Assembly: GCA_034003245.1 (NCBI GenBank)
Contig: JAVEYY010000001.1
Coordinates: forward strand, 149,353-213,352
Length of the DNA: 64,000 nt
Direction: 5' to 3'
DNA from: Perlabentimonas sp034003245
Lineage (GTDB): Bacteria > Bacteroidota > Bacteroidia > Bacteroidales > Tenuifilaceae
Positions 45,506 through 54,236 of this stretch are shown piece by piece; the first letter of the stretch is position 1, and each line of letters begins with the position of its first letter. A model generated the notes under the pieces. It made no database searches. It saw only the letters and a program-made list of their open reading frames with translations, and was not told the DNA's origin. Both the position numbers and the translations under genes were made by a program.

Positions 45506-45820
45506 TTAAATAAAAACAAGTTGCGCAATCAAGCCTATACTATTCACTACTAGTCTTTTACCCCCCCCATTTGTATCATTAAATCTTTCATCCAGGGGTT
45601 CGAACCCAAACTTAAACTCCACCGGGCGGATGTAGTAATAGGTTTGGTTGGTGCGGGAGTAGTCAATGGGTGCCCCCATCTTACAAAGCTGGTTAATGTA
45701 GCTGTGAACCGTGCGGGCAGTTACGCCCAAGCGCTGGGCCAGTTCGACGGGTGTTCCCGTGCTGCCGTTATTAATTTGCTGGTGAAGCGTTTCCAATTGA
45801 TCCTTTACTTTTAAAATCAT
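45506..45820 (-). CDS. Small HTH regulator with G-tract before stop (paralogue B)
   Basis: About 104 residues from ATG 45820 (MILKVKDQLETLHQQINNGS), which matches the start of the 39059 paralogue. The HTH is ELAQRLGVTARTVHSYINQL followed by a C-terminal strand. At 45561-45568 there is a run of eight C on the plus strand, i.e. eight G before TAA; with nine G the product would stop at 45558. With eight, translation runs on for a further tail to the stop at 45506. It lies directly upstream of precursor A. Loss or gain of one G would change the tail. Confidence 0.7.
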   Translation of the reverse strand: MILKVKDQLETLHQQINNGSTGTPVELAQRLGVTARTVHSYINQLCKMGAPIDYSRTNQTYYYIRPVEFKFGFEPLDERFNDTNGGGKRLVVNSIGLIAQLVFI

Positions 45821-45876
45821 TGTGGTTTGTTGGTTACTGGTTAACAAATAGGGTGAAACTGTGTAGAGGCAATAAG

Positions 45877-45917
45877 CCCCTCTACTATATGTGTCGCCAA
45901 TACCGGATTTGTGACAA
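45877..45917 (-). promoter_or_regulatory. Conserved HTH-gene promoter/operator block, copy 2
   Basis: 41 bases from CCCCTCTA to the palindrome TTGTGACAA, identical in layout to 39388-39428 and starting 57 bases upstream of the ATG at 45820. Likely promoter and operator for this HTH gene. Confidence 0.75.
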
Positions 45918-46088
45918 TGATTTTTGAAGTTTTTTTTGAAAAAAATTAAGCCCGATGTTTAACGGACTGGTTTAATGCGGTTTGCATTTTAGTTTTTTGC
46001 CGGCAGTTTGGGGCGAACGGAGATATGCTTTGATATAATAAGATGAAAGAACTGCCTATAACAAGTATTAAAAAAAACATAACCCTAT

Positions 46089-47882
46089 CTATCTCGAAGT
46101 TACCAACTTAGAAATTGGAATAACTACTACCCCATCGTACAATAAAAAATGATTCTTACTTCGAGTTGAATGCATCCGATCAAGAAAGGATATGTAATTG
46201 TTTCGCTCAAACCTAGGGATATCTGCTGTGGAGAAAAAGAATGGCCCGTTCATAGAAGTTGATATCTCGAGTAGTCCTTTCGTAAAGTTATCAAACCCGT
46301 TGAAAATGAAAACTGGATCATTCGTATCAATACTTTTGCTGGCAACTGCCTCTCGATAATTTGTTAGCATCTTGAGATAATTACCTGCTCTATGCTTAAA
46401 ATGCTCTTTGTCCAGCAATAGGGGGTTCACCGTATAGCTATAGGCAACCAAACGTAGCGAATAGGTAAGTCCCTTGGTGTTGGAGTTAATATACTGAAAG
46501 TAATAACCTTCAGCATCACGCTTTATCGCATTCTTATTCCCTGTTCCTGTGTGCTCACTCCCTCCATAAATTATGAGCTTATTATCCCTTACTATATCAC
46601 TAAAATAATGAGGGTCTTCAAACTTTCTAATTATTGCCCTACTTCTTATCTGATTGAATTTATGAAACCCCTCATTTAATGCGCTATAGGCCAGCAATGA
46701 CTGAAGTAAATTTTCAACAATTGGATAAATGGTTTCGTCAATGCTGTGAAGGCTTTTGATTTCGGGTAAAAGCTTACGAAGATAGGTTGCAGACTTTAGG
46801 GAATCAGGACAGTATGCAAAGCCAGCATCATTAAGCTTTGGAATGAGGATATCTGAAATGGTAACATCAGAATTATGCTCAATATCAGAACAGAGTACAT
46901 TTAGCTCTTTATTGGGATTGTTTCTATTCCATACCCTGATGTCATTATAAAAAGTAGAATCCTCAACAGTTGTTACAATTCTATTCAACCTTTCGCTGAA
47001 AAAAGCAGTGGCCGTTTTATCGTCTGCAATTGAGAGGTAGGTGTTGATGTCATAGGTGTAAGAAAAAGGGGATTCAATAACCAGGTAGGGAAAATATGCA
47101 TCCTCATTAAGTGCAAATAGTATTCTTTTTACAATATCTGTAATCTCTTTGAAGTAATGATTCTCTCCCAACAGAACTACCTTTTTGTTGACCATATCAC
47201 TAATAAGCTCATCATAGTTACTCCTAGTATCAATTGGTTTAAAAACATTGGTGTCGACTGGAAAAAGACTCCCGTCTAAATTGGGATATCTGCTTAACTG
47301 GGTATTCGGGTAAAAGCCAGATTCGTGCATATGCTCGTTGGGGGAGGCATCCATTTTCGTTAAATAGCGATAATACTTATCACTATATACCACTTCATTC
47401 TTTCGGTAAACTACAAATTGGGATTTCCCAAAAAATTGGTTGTTATAGCCTTCGGCAATGGTATCGATGTGTAGCAAACAATTTGCCCTGTTAAAAGGAT
47501 TTGAGGTTACTGCCATAAAATTAGCCCCCTTGGTGCTAATTGTTGTATCACCAATGCATAACATATCACCATCAAAGCTATAAGGTAGTTCTAGGGTACT
47601 AATGAATGCATTGGTTTTGGCATTTCCTACACAAATTATATTGTAACTGGCGAGGCAAAACGCGTTATACTCACTTTCGTCAAGTATTAACGTGCTTGGA
47701 CCCAACATCCTAGCCAAACCATCAACATTGGTTCCATCGGTAATAATACAGTTGGCTGCATCATGTGCAAAGTAATCATATATACGAGTGGGGTAAAATC
47801 GCAAATCAAAGGCACTTACTTGTGCTTGAACTTCCCCTATTGCACATAATACTATAAGAATAAATTGAATAGATTTTCTCAT
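46089..47882 (-). CDS. Exported erythromycin esterase/ChaN-like protein
   Basis: 597 residues with signal peptide (MRKSIQFILIVLCAIGEVQA). The second half has VVLLGENHYFKEITDIVKRI, matching the Gly-Glu-x-His motif of the EreA/ChaN (TIKI) superfamily, then ESPFSYTYDINTYLSIADD, NVLCSDIEH and NKLIIYGGSEHTG near the expected C-terminal His. These enzymes act as metal-dependent esterases or haem-handling proteins. The N-terminal ~200 residues are unrecognised. Its position, between an HTH gene and a lanthipeptide locus, hints at immunity or tailoring, but that is a guess. Confidence 0.6.
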   Translation of the reverse strand: MRKSIQFILIVLCAIGEVQAQVSAFDLRFYPTRIYDYFAHDAANCIITDGTNVDGLARMLGPSTLILDESEYNAFCLASYNIICVGNAKTNAFISTLELPYSFDGDMLCIGDTTISTKGANFMAVTSNPFNRANCLLHIDTIAEGYNNQFFGKSQFVVYRKNEVVYSDKYYRYLTKMDASPNEHMHESGFYPNTQLSRYPNLDGSLFPVDTNVFKPIDTRSNYDELISDMVNKKVVLLGENHYFKEITDIVKRILFALNEDAYFPYLVIESPFSYTYDINTYLSIADDKTATAFFSERLNRIVTTVEDSTFYNDIRVWNRNNPNKELNVLCSDIEHNSDVTISDILIPKLNDAGFAYCPDSLKSATYLRKLLPEIKSLHSIDETIYPIVENLLQSLLAYSALNEGFHKFNQIRSRAIIRKFEDPHYFSDIVRDNKLIIYGGSEHTGTGNKNAIKRDAEGYYFQYINSNTKGLTYSLRLVAYSYTVNPLLLDKEHFKHRAGNYLKMLTNYREAVASKSIDTNDPVFIFNGFDNFTKGLLEISTSMNGPFFFSTADIPRFERNNYISFLDRMHSTRSKNHFLLYDGVVVIPISKLVTSR

Positions 47883-47956
47883 TGGATATTAATATTTTGA
47901 TACTTTGAAAAAAAATCTCTATTTTGAGATAAACTAACTAAGTCTTTCTAATCAAT

Positions 47957-48193
47957 TCAAACTACAATTTTACTTGCACTGTTAATTAAATCTAAGTTAT
48001 CTTCAACTTTCATTTTCTTTTCATAATGTATCTCAAGAAATTCTTGCAAACAGTCTTTTGCAATATAGCAAATATCATACTGTCCATTCTCATATTGATT
48101 CTTCAATGCAAAATAGGGACAACCGCCTCCACATATCGGCAGAAAAAAACAATCCTTACATTCCTTGTTATCAAATGGATCAGCACCACATTG
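47957..48193 (-). pseudogene. C-terminal SPASM fragment of a radical SAM peptide maturase
   Basis: Reads RQCGADPFDNKECKDCFFLP then ICGGGCPYFALKNQYENG, a typical SPASM cysteine pattern, and continues to VEDNLDLINSASKIVV. Everything upstream of it is missing; the break is at the inverted-repeat element 48194-48323. About 230 coding bases of an original maturase of some 450 residues remain. It belongs to another SPASM subfamily, not the GwsS one. Confidence 0.75.
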
Positions 48194-48323
48194 CCGCACG
48201 AACCGAGCGTACAGTGCGAGCTCGGCGCAGCTAGTCCCCTCGTTCGCTTCTGCTATAGCTAAACCCCATAAAGCAAATTTACCATTTTCTTTGCTTCGTT
48301 ACCACGCGTGAGGACACGCGCGG
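48194..48323. mobile_element. MITE-like element with CCGCACGA ends, copy 1
   Basis: Left end CCGCACGA at 48194-48201; right end ACGCGCGG at 48316-48323 (imperfect TIR). The interior has CGAACCGAGCG...GCGAGCTCGGCGC-type hairpins and TTGCTTCGTTACCA shared with copies at 51884 and 55816. It lies exactly at the break of the SPASM pseudogene. About 130 bases, without an ORF, so any transposase must be elsewhere. Confidence 0.7.
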
Positions 48324-48371
48324 TAGAATGGGGCTGAAATTCAGTCATCAAACTAATTATCATTGTTTTAC

Positions 48372-48581
48372 CTATGGCTGACAGGTTGCTTCTGTCCACT
48401 GCGAACATCCCCCTGTATCTGTTGTTACTGGGGTTGGCTCTTCTGGTTTTGGCGCACAAATATAAGGTATACATGAACATGCAGAAGGTCCAGTAGGATA
48501 AAATCCACTTTTAATTGTATTTTGTTCTTGTTGAGTCAGGTTCGCAATCAATTCTTTCTTTAATTTTAGTTTGTTTCTCAT
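48372..48581 (-). CDS. Class I lanthipeptide-like precursor
   Basis: 69 residues. MRNKLKLKKELIANLTQQEQ is the K-L-K-K-E-x-I-A-N-L-(S/T) leader of Bacteroidota class I lanthipeptides, followed by NTIKSG near the leader end. The core has Cys and Ser/Thr in the pattern TGPSACSCIPYICAPK and TTDTGGCSQWTEATC, ideal for dehydration by LanB and ring closure by LanC. It lies between a SPASM fragment and an S41 peptidase gene, with a LanB remnant 3 kb away. Confidence 0.8.
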   Translation of the reverse strand: MRNKLKLKKELIANLTQQEQNTIKSGFYPTGPSACSCIPYICAPKPEEPTPVTTDTGGCSQWTEATCQP

Positions 48582-48638
48582 TTTGATTGAATTTAAAATT
48601 TTCCTACTCTATTGGCTTTTCGGTATCCGATTTAATCA

Positions 48639-48854
48639 TTAAAAATTTATGTTAATCCTCAATACATCTTTCTGTTCACATTGATAGCGTAAAGAAATGA
48701 TTTTTTCATTCGTATACCATATTTCAGGACGAGTCATATTTGCTTTTAACGGCTGAGGGTGTGGCAAGTGTGGGTGATCGAGCAGCAGTTTCACACTCGA
48801 CGAAATCGCCTCAAACGGTTGATGCAGCTTCGAATCTAAGTAATAAGCAAGCAT
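48639..48854 (-). CDS. Unrecognised short ORF between precursor and S41 peptidase
   Basis: 71 codons, reading MLAYYLDSKLHQPFEAISSS and later RYQCEQKDVLRININF. I recognise no family. It may be a remnant of a larger gene, since flanking genes here are broken. It is 29 bases from the S41 gene and 57 bases from the precursor. Confidence 0.25.
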   Translation of the reverse strand: MLAYYLDSKLHQPFEAISSSVKLLLDHPHLPHPQPLKANMTRPEIWYTNEKIISLRYQCEQKDVLRININF

Positions 48855-48883
48855 TGGCTACACCCCTTGTTGAAAGCAGGTAT

Positions 48884-50650
48884 TTATTCATTCATTGCAA
48901 TCTCAATCGCTTTTTCTAAAAATTCATCTCGCCCTTCTTTTACACCCTTAACTGTTTTTTCTACATATACATCGGGCAAAATTCCTATGCCGTGATGTTG
49001 TGAACCGTCGTGTTTTAAGACTTTCATACCTGTGAAGTATATTTCAATACCGCCACTTAGCTTAAAATGATTTACATTGCCATTGGTTCCAGCACTGGGT
49101 TGTCCGATTATAGTTGCCAAATCATATCCCTCAATGTAACCCAAGACACTTTCAGCATAGCTGATTGCCCTACCATCGATAATAAAGATTATTTTCTTGT
49201 CTCCAAGATATGGCTCTTTCGCATTCATATACTTTGTCCAATCGTATTTATTAAAGCCAACAACTCTCTCCATATCAGGATAAGCAATTAACGGTATCTG
49301 CATCCACGCCTGGGTTGTATCATCCGATTGCAGAAAATGAGTAATAAGCTTATCGTTAGCATTGGGATACCCTCGTAAATCGCAAATTATTGTTTTGCAT
49401 TCTTCAAGGGTAGGAAGCAGCTCGTTTATTTTACTTATGCTGATAACATCCAGATTTAGGTATACTGTGTTATCATCAATCATCTCGTACTCCTTTACAC
49501 TGTTTTTGAATAGCTGCCTCGAAGGGTAATAGTTTAAATCTCTTGTTAAGTCAGTATTTTTACCATTCACCCGAACAGTAATGGTTGAGTTTTCTGGTCC
49601 AAGTAAGCTATAATACTCTGCCTTATAGTTTAGCCAACCTTTTGTTGCAGCGGATATTCTGGATTTAACCTCGTCGAAGTATTTGTGGGCTTTTACTCCG
49701 TTGATGTGCGTAACCACATCGCCAACCTGTAAATCAATTTCCTTATCCAGCACTCTAGTTATTACCAACCTATCCTCTATCCACTCCCACATTATTTTGG
49801 GCCTATACGAATTGGTCGATGAGCCGGAAATGGTAATATGTCCATCCTTAAGGTGTGCAGTAAACTTCTCGAGAGTTAATATGTGGTCATTACCGTTCTT
49901 GTCCGAGAAACTCCGTTGAAGGGCTTTTCTCATCTCAAGCTCCCAGCTCACGGCAACTACATCAGAATAGGGGTAAAAATGCTGAAACACGTTGAATGTA
50001 TTGATAATATTTCCAAGTCGAACGGAAAGGTTGTGTAAACCTATACCGCTATATATAATTTTACTCTTCAGGTCATTAAATGAATTTTTGTCTGCGTTGG
50101 GGAAAGTACCATTTTCATTTCTATAGAGAACTAAGGGGATTTGGCAATGAACTCCTGAACCAATACTCTTTGAAATTAACTCTTCTTCATTCGGTTTGTA
50201 ATCGAATAGCAGCTTTTCATCCGACTCACAGTTTATTAGAGCCCTTTCGCTTTTGTAAGGCGAAGATGGGTGCAGCACCATTCCAAACCCAACCCCAATG
50301 TGCTGCCAATACGTCAAGCAGTAGTTGCTTAGATTCTCGGGCCTTATTTGATTGAAGTTGTAATCTGTAACAAGGTTTTCGTCCGCAAATTTTACAGTTG
50401 GTGCAATAGGCTTGAAGAGGTGATTAAGCGTATTTATTAAGTCCTCTTTGTTCTTACACTTACTAATTTCATTGGCCCCATAGCTGGCAAATTGGGCCCA
50501 ATCAATTGCAAAGGCTTCGTCACTAGGATGGAAATACTTTACATAACCATATGCCTTTGCAAAGGTTGTTAAATATTCAATTATTTTGTTTTGATTATCA
50601 CAACTTATTGCTAAAAGAGCAACTAAGATTAAAGTAACTGATCTTTTCAT
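48884..50650 (-). CDS. S41-family (C-terminal processing) peptidase, lipoprotein
   Basis: 588 residues with lipobox AISC near residue 16. A PDZ-like region carries DLQVGDVVTHINGVKAHKYF. The S41 core has TVYLNLDVISISKINELLPT, TIICDLRGYPNAND and the catalytic region FIIDGRAISYAESVLGYIEG with the active Ser, then IGQPSAGTNGNVNHFKLSGG. Such enzymes in Bacteroidota RiPP loci may remove leaders or act as self-protection. It is the third gene after the LanB remnant and the thiopeptide-type domain protein. Confidence 0.85.
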   Translation of the reverse strand: MKRSVTLILVALLAISCDNQNKIIEYLTTFAKAYGYVKYFHPSDEAFAIDWAQFASYGANEISKCKNKEDLINTLNHLFKPIAPTVKFADENLVTDYNFNQIRPENLSNYCLTYWQHIGVGFGMVLHPSSPYKSERALINCESDEKLLFDYKPNEEELISKSIGSGVHCQIPLVLYRNENGTFPNADKNSFNDLKSKIIYSGIGLHNLSVRLGNIINTFNVFQHFYPYSDVVAVSWELEMRKALQRSFSDKNGNDHILTLEKFTAHLKDGHITISGSSTNSYRPKIMWEWIEDRLVITRVLDKEIDLQVGDVVTHINGVKAHKYFDEVKSRISAATKGWLNYKAEYYSLLGPENSTITVRVNGKNTDLTRDLNYYPSRQLFKNSVKEYEMIDDNTVYLNLDVISISKINELLPTLEECKTIICDLRGYPNANDKLITHFLQSDDTTQAWMQIPLIAYPDMERVVGFNKYDWTKYMNAKEPYLGDKKIIFIIDGRAISYAESVLGYIEGYDLATIIGQPSAGTNGNVNHFKLSGGIEIYFTGMKVLKHDGSQHHGIGILPDVYVEKTVKGVKEGRDEFLEKAIEIAMNE

Positions 50651-50730
50651 TTGAATTGTTATTAAGTTTTTTCGAGTATTGTTTTTGAAAACTTAGTTTA
50701 TAAGATTCCTTGGGATGTTAGTGAATAATA

Positions 50731-51633
50731 TCAAACATCTAATACCATATGAAGTTGAGGTTTACCATTGATATTTGCAATTTTCGAAGTATAATACTTA
50801 AATAAAAAGTAATAAATCACTAACTCGTGTTTCCTTTGTTTTGATCTAAACAACCTATTGATCATCATATGAATGAAACTAGGCAACAATTCCTGTAATG
50901 AACGCTCTATAGTATTTAAATTCTCTCTTGAAATAAAATCTTGAACTACATGTTTTGATTTTTCACTTCGGTTCTTCAATAAATCAACAATAAAATTTAT
51001 CTCCAAAGCGTTATGTTTGCTGTTAAAAACATTGGCAATTTTATTCATATTGCTTCTATATTTCCTATCAAGTTGTAGTTTTAGAGACTTGTTCATAGAG
51101 AATTCTTTCCCAAATTCCTCTTTCAAAGAATGTAGAAGTTCTAACTTCTTTGAATCAGCAAAGCCAAAATCTTCTAGTAAAGCATCAATGGCACGTAGCG
51201 CAAAGAGCCATCGTATATCATCCCCCTCATTTTCTCTAAAGATATCAATAAAATCAATAACCATTTTACTATCAAAAAAAAATAGGTCTTCTGAAACTTC
51301 AATACTACTACTCCCGTAACGTTCAAGTTCTCTTGAATAGGTATCGATTAAAACACTATCTACAACATACATATCTACAAGGGGTTTCATTATTTTGTTC
51401 ATTTCATTAATAATGATGACAATGCTTTCAGTGTTGTTTAAATGAAGCCTAATACGCAGATGATATTTTGGGTCAGCATACCTAATAAAAAACCATTTGT
51501 CAATAATACCCTTTGATAAAAAAACATTAGTTAAGGGCTTAATAACTTGAACAAGAATTTTATCAGCCGTTTTGGGGCCACAATATATTTTGAAATATAA
51601 CCATTCATCCCCAATTATAAATTTTCTTTTCAT
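50731..51633 (-). CDS. Thiopeptide-type bacteriocin biosynthesis domain protein (SpaB C-terminal-like)
   Basis: 300 residues. The start EWLYFKIYCGPKTADKILVQ then WFFIRYADPKYHLRIRLHLN is diagnostic of the SpaB C-terminal/TIGR03891 domain that performs elimination in class I lanthipeptide or thiopeptide synthesis, with ESIVIIINEMNKIMKPL and further helical parts and IHMMINRLFRSKQRKHELV near the end. It overlaps the LanB remnant by four bases (ATGA), as expected for a split dehydratase. With the LanB N-terminal part broken, the pair is probably non-functional unless another LanB exists elsewhere. Confidence 0.85.
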   Translation of the reverse strand: MKRKFIIGDEWLYFKIYCGPKTADKILVQVIKPLTNVFLSKGIIDKWFFIRYADPKYHLRIRLHLNNTESIVIIINEMNKIMKPLVDMYVVDSVLIDTYSRELERYGSSSIEVSEDLFFFDSKMVIDFIDIFRENEGDDIRWLFALRAIDALLEDFGFADSKKLELLHSLKEEFGKEFSMNKSLKLQLDRKYRSNMNKIANVFNSKHNALEINFIVDLLKNRSEKSKHVVQDFISRENLNTIERSLQELLPSFIHMMINRLFRSKQRKHELVIYYFLFKYYTSKIANINGKPQLHMVLDV

Positions 51634-51883
51634 TGGTTTGCTGTTTTTTTGAAAGCAAAAATAAATTCGGTTGCATAGGTTCCGTTCTGATCATAAACTA
51701 CTCCGTTTTTTTCATTTAGGTAATATTCTGATAGAATAAAAAAAGGGCGTATTTTCACGAGAGAGATTAACGTTTTTATACATAAAATATTTTTAAGATT
51801 TAATGTAAGCTTATTATCACCATCCACCAAAGAAACCCACACAGGTATTCCTTTTTCATCTCTCCATTTTTCTACCCACGCTG
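51630..51883 (-). pseudogene. C-terminal remnant of a LanB-type lanthipeptide dehydratase
   Basis: Reads AWVEKWRDEKGIPVWVSLVD then GDNKLTLNLKNILCIKTLIS, the D-G-D-N-(K/E)-L motif near the end of LanB glutamylation domains. Some 80 residues remain of roughly 700 expected. The part upstream of AAWVEKW (LYEFSLWQRPHEGTRA) is encoded by the inverted-repeat element, so the break is at that element. The end overlaps the thiopeptide-type gene. Confidence 0.8.
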
Positions 51884-51981
51884 CCGCACGAGTCCCCTCG
51901 TGTGGCCTTTGCCACAGCGAAAACTCATAAAGCAAATAATCAATATCGTTGCTTCGTTACCACATGATAAAAATCGTGCGG
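51884..51981. mobile_element. MITE-like element with CCGCACGA ends, copy 2
   Basis: Perfect 8-base ends CCGCACGA (51884-51891) and TCGTGCGG (51974-51981), 98 bases total. The interior has TGTGGCCTTTGCCACA and TTGCTTCGTTACCACA; it lacks the ~30-base arm seen in the other two copies. It lies between the LanB remnant and the gwsS stop at 51995. Confidence 0.75.
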
Positions 51982-51994
51982 TGGTGTGGGCCAC

Positions 51995-53107
51995 TTACTC
52001 CCCCCATAGCTGCTTGTTCAACTCTTCCACTCGCTTATGGTTAACCAAAAACCCCGTTTCCCGTGTATAGGTACCGCACTCCTCAACTGGCACGTAGCCA
52101 TCCTCGCCTTGCCACTTAGCTATATAGGGGTTGTAGGTGCATTTTGCGGGTTGAGAGAAAATATTTTCGGGATCCTTAATAAATACGCGGCAATCGGTGC
52201 ACATATGGCGGAACTCGCAATCCTTGCATACGTCTATTTGGTCCTTGGTAATGTTCCAGTGCTTTTTAAAATCGGGATGATTTAATGCTTGCTCTATAGT
52301 TGTGTCTTTAATGTTACCAAAGGATTTGGTACTTGAAGGGCAGTTTTTGATGTTACCGTGGGTATCGATTGATATTTTTCTATGCAAACAAGTGTTATAA
52401 GAGATACTCTCTGCATAATACTCCATATTAACAATCATACGACTAATGTGTATTTTTGCACAAGAAGAACCAGTGAATTCACTTTCATAATAGTTTGTAC
52501 CATGTATTTGAATATTATTCTTACTATTATGTACACTAAGTTTACTTATAATACCAGAATCAGTTAATTCATCTAACTTTCTGTAATCTTCTTTTTTCAA
52601 AAGGTTAAATACTACCTCAAGGCTATTATAACGTAAGGTTTTAAATACATTTATTATAGCTAACAGGTCGTTTAATGAATTGTAAGAATGAATATGAATA
52701 AGATAGTTTAAAACATTTAATTCTAATGATAATTCTCTTATTACGTTGTTGATTAAACAAGGATTAGATTCAGTTGATACTTCAACAATACAGTTAGAGA
52801 ATGTACCAGGATAGTTGTATTCGAATCCTATTTTTGGAAACATCGAGAATTCTTTAAAAGAAATAAAATGCCCTAATTTTTTTTCTAATAAAAACCTAAA
52901 ATACTCATCAATCATGGTTTTGTATTCAGTGTACTTTTCGAGAATTCTACTATAGGGCTTGATATTACATACCTCAAGAATATAATTAAGTTGATTTGGT
53001 GTGTATAAGTACCTGTTAGTCTGTAGATCCATAATAAGTGATCGTCGATGACCCTTTACAGGGATACAATTTGCAAAAAGACAGAAATAATTCAATTTAC
53101 GACTCAT
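51995..53107 (-). CDS. gwsS: Grasp-with-spasm SPASM-domain peptide maturase, cassette B
   Basis: 370 residues. The start LNYFCLFANCIPVKGHRRSL is typical of the family. The middle (YPGTFSNCIVEVSTESNPCL and LRYNSLEVVFNLLKKEDYRK) again lacks a CxxxCxxC motif. The C-terminal SPASM part (ISIDTHGNIKNCPSSTKSFG, then DVCKDCEFRHMCTDCRVFIK) matches cassettes A and C almost residue for residue. The N-terminal ~230 residues differ strongly from A and C. It starts inside the small ORF (11-base overlap). The 98-base element follows its stop by 13 bases. Confidence 0.85.
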   Translation of the reverse strand: MSRKLNYFCLFANCIPVKGHRRSLIMDLQTNRYLYTPNQLNYILEVCNIKPYSRILEKYTEYKTMIDEYFRFLLEKKLGHFISFKEFSMFPKIGFEYNYPGTFSNCIVEVSTESNPCLINNVIRELSLELNVLNYLIHIHSYNSLNDLLAIINVFKTLRYNSLEVVFNLLKKEDYRKLDELTDSGIISKLSVHNSKNNIQIHGTNYYESEFTGSSCAKIHISRMIVNMEYYAESISYNTCLHRKISIDTHGNIKNCPSSTKSFGNIKDTTIEQALNHPDFKKHWNITKDQIDVCKDCEFRHMCTDCRVFIKDPENIFSQPAKCTYNPYIAKWQGEDGYVPVEECGTYTRETGFLVNHKRVEELNKQLWGE

Positions 53108-53282
53108 ATAAAATATGTTTATAAAAAGGTATTCTTAAAGATTTAATTCTTATATCTTTTGTTTTTGAAAATTTAGTTGAAAACTTACTCACATTACCCC
53201 TATCAACAACTTGAAAAATTGAAATAAAATGGTAATGTGTAGTTATTGGAACAACAATAGTCTTTGTTGAGAGTGCTTCCAT
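53097..53282 (-). CDS. Unnamed 61-residue ORF between gwsG and gwsS, cassette B
   Basis: Open frame from ATG 53282, nine bases after the gwsG stop, to 53097, overlapping gwsS by eleven bases. The product (MEALSTKTIVVPITTHYHFI, ending RIPFYKHILYES) is basic. The ending resembles LIPYFRHIATFL in cassette C. No named family. Confidence 0.45.
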   Translation of the reverse strand: MEALSTKTIVVPITTHYHFISIFQVVDRGNVSKFSTKFSKTKDIRIKSLRIPFYKHILYES

Positions 53283-53291
53283 TGTTTTTTA

Positions 53292-54236
53292 TTAGATAAG
53301 TGATTTGGCAATAAGTTTATCAATATTATAACCGGAATAGTATGCAAAAGCCCCATACTGACCCTGCGGATTAATCTCTAAGAAATAATACTTATAATCG
53401 TGGGTAACAATCATGTCAATACATCCATATGTACAACTGATGCTTTTCATAAAAGCAGTTATTCTATCTGCAATATCTAATGGAAGTTTTAACGGTAAAT
53501 ACCTTTTGTCATCTTTTGATAACTTCCTAATATCACTAACACCATATTGATATGGTAAAATTGCAGTTGGGAACAACCTCCCATTAACAGCGGTAATCCT
53601 TGCTTCAAATAGACGATCTAGCTGTTCCTGTATAAGAATGGGGAAAAATTTTTCTGGAAACTGCTCACAGTCTGATTTAAACAAAGGGGTTGTATAATGT
53701 ATAAGAAATTTATCTTCAGACAAGTAACCAAAAAGATTTGATAATGGTTTGATAATTAAACTTGTATGTTTTTCAAATAATGCCAACAACTCTCCTTTGT
53801 CTGACAATACATAAGAAGCAGGAATTTCTAGTCCTACATCAATGGCCTTTTGTAGCATCAATAATTTATTTGCCTCACTTAGGTTGTTATCGCCAATTCT
53901 ATTAAGGGTACTAAAATAATTTAGAATAAGAGTTTCTACCGTTTTCCATTCATCTGTAATGTGCTGAAACATTTTCGGTTCAATTGTTCTATAGCACTCT
54001 TCGTGAAACTTTAATTTTATGCCTCCCTTCCTGAACCAAATTGATGAAATTTCTCCTAACCTAATATTTTCACCATTAATTGAAATTATTGAATTCTGAA
54101 TGTTTGATATAATCAATTTATGAATAATCAATTCTACTTCATCGGTAACCAGTATTATCCTCTTCCCTTGCGCATTAATCCAATTAACAACTTGTCCAGT
54201 CGACATATCATAATCACTGCTTATTATCAATACCAT
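53292..54236 (-). CDS. gwsG: Grasp-with-spasm ATP-grasp peptide maturase, cassette B
   Basis: 314 residues, starting MVLIISSDYDMSTGQVVNWI. ATP-grasp features: SIWFRKGGI, KAIDVGLEIPASYVLSD, SLIIKPLSNLFG, IQEQLDRLFEARITAVNGRL, and the C-terminal CIDMIVTHDYKYYFLEINPQGQ with the metal-binding Glu-Asn pair. Substrate is presumably the precursor at 55307. It overlaps the exported-partner gene by 23 bases, so the two are translationally coupled. Confidence 0.87.
   Translation of the reverse strand: MVLIISSDYDMSTGQVVNWINAQGKRIILVTDEVELIIHKLIISNIQNSIISINGENIRLGEISSIWFRKGGIKLKFHEECYRTIEPKMFQHITDEWKTVETLILNYFSTLNRIGDNNLSEANKLLMLQKAIDVGLEIPASYVLSDKGELLALFEKHTSLIIKPLSNLFGYLSEDKFLIHYTTPLFKSDCEQFPEKFFPILIQEQLDRLFEARITAVNGRLFPTAILPYQYGVSDIRKLSKDDKRYLPLKLPLDIADRITAFMKSISCTYGCIDMIVTHDYKYYFLEINPQGQYGAFAYYSGYNIDKLIAKSLI

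Noticed and set aside
45277..45528. 83-codon minus-strand frame ending just before precursor A
   Set aside because: It overlaps the leader box and a perfect hairpin; only the YLWYAK...GPKGE part is shared with the other copies, so it is treated as a leader element, not as a gene.
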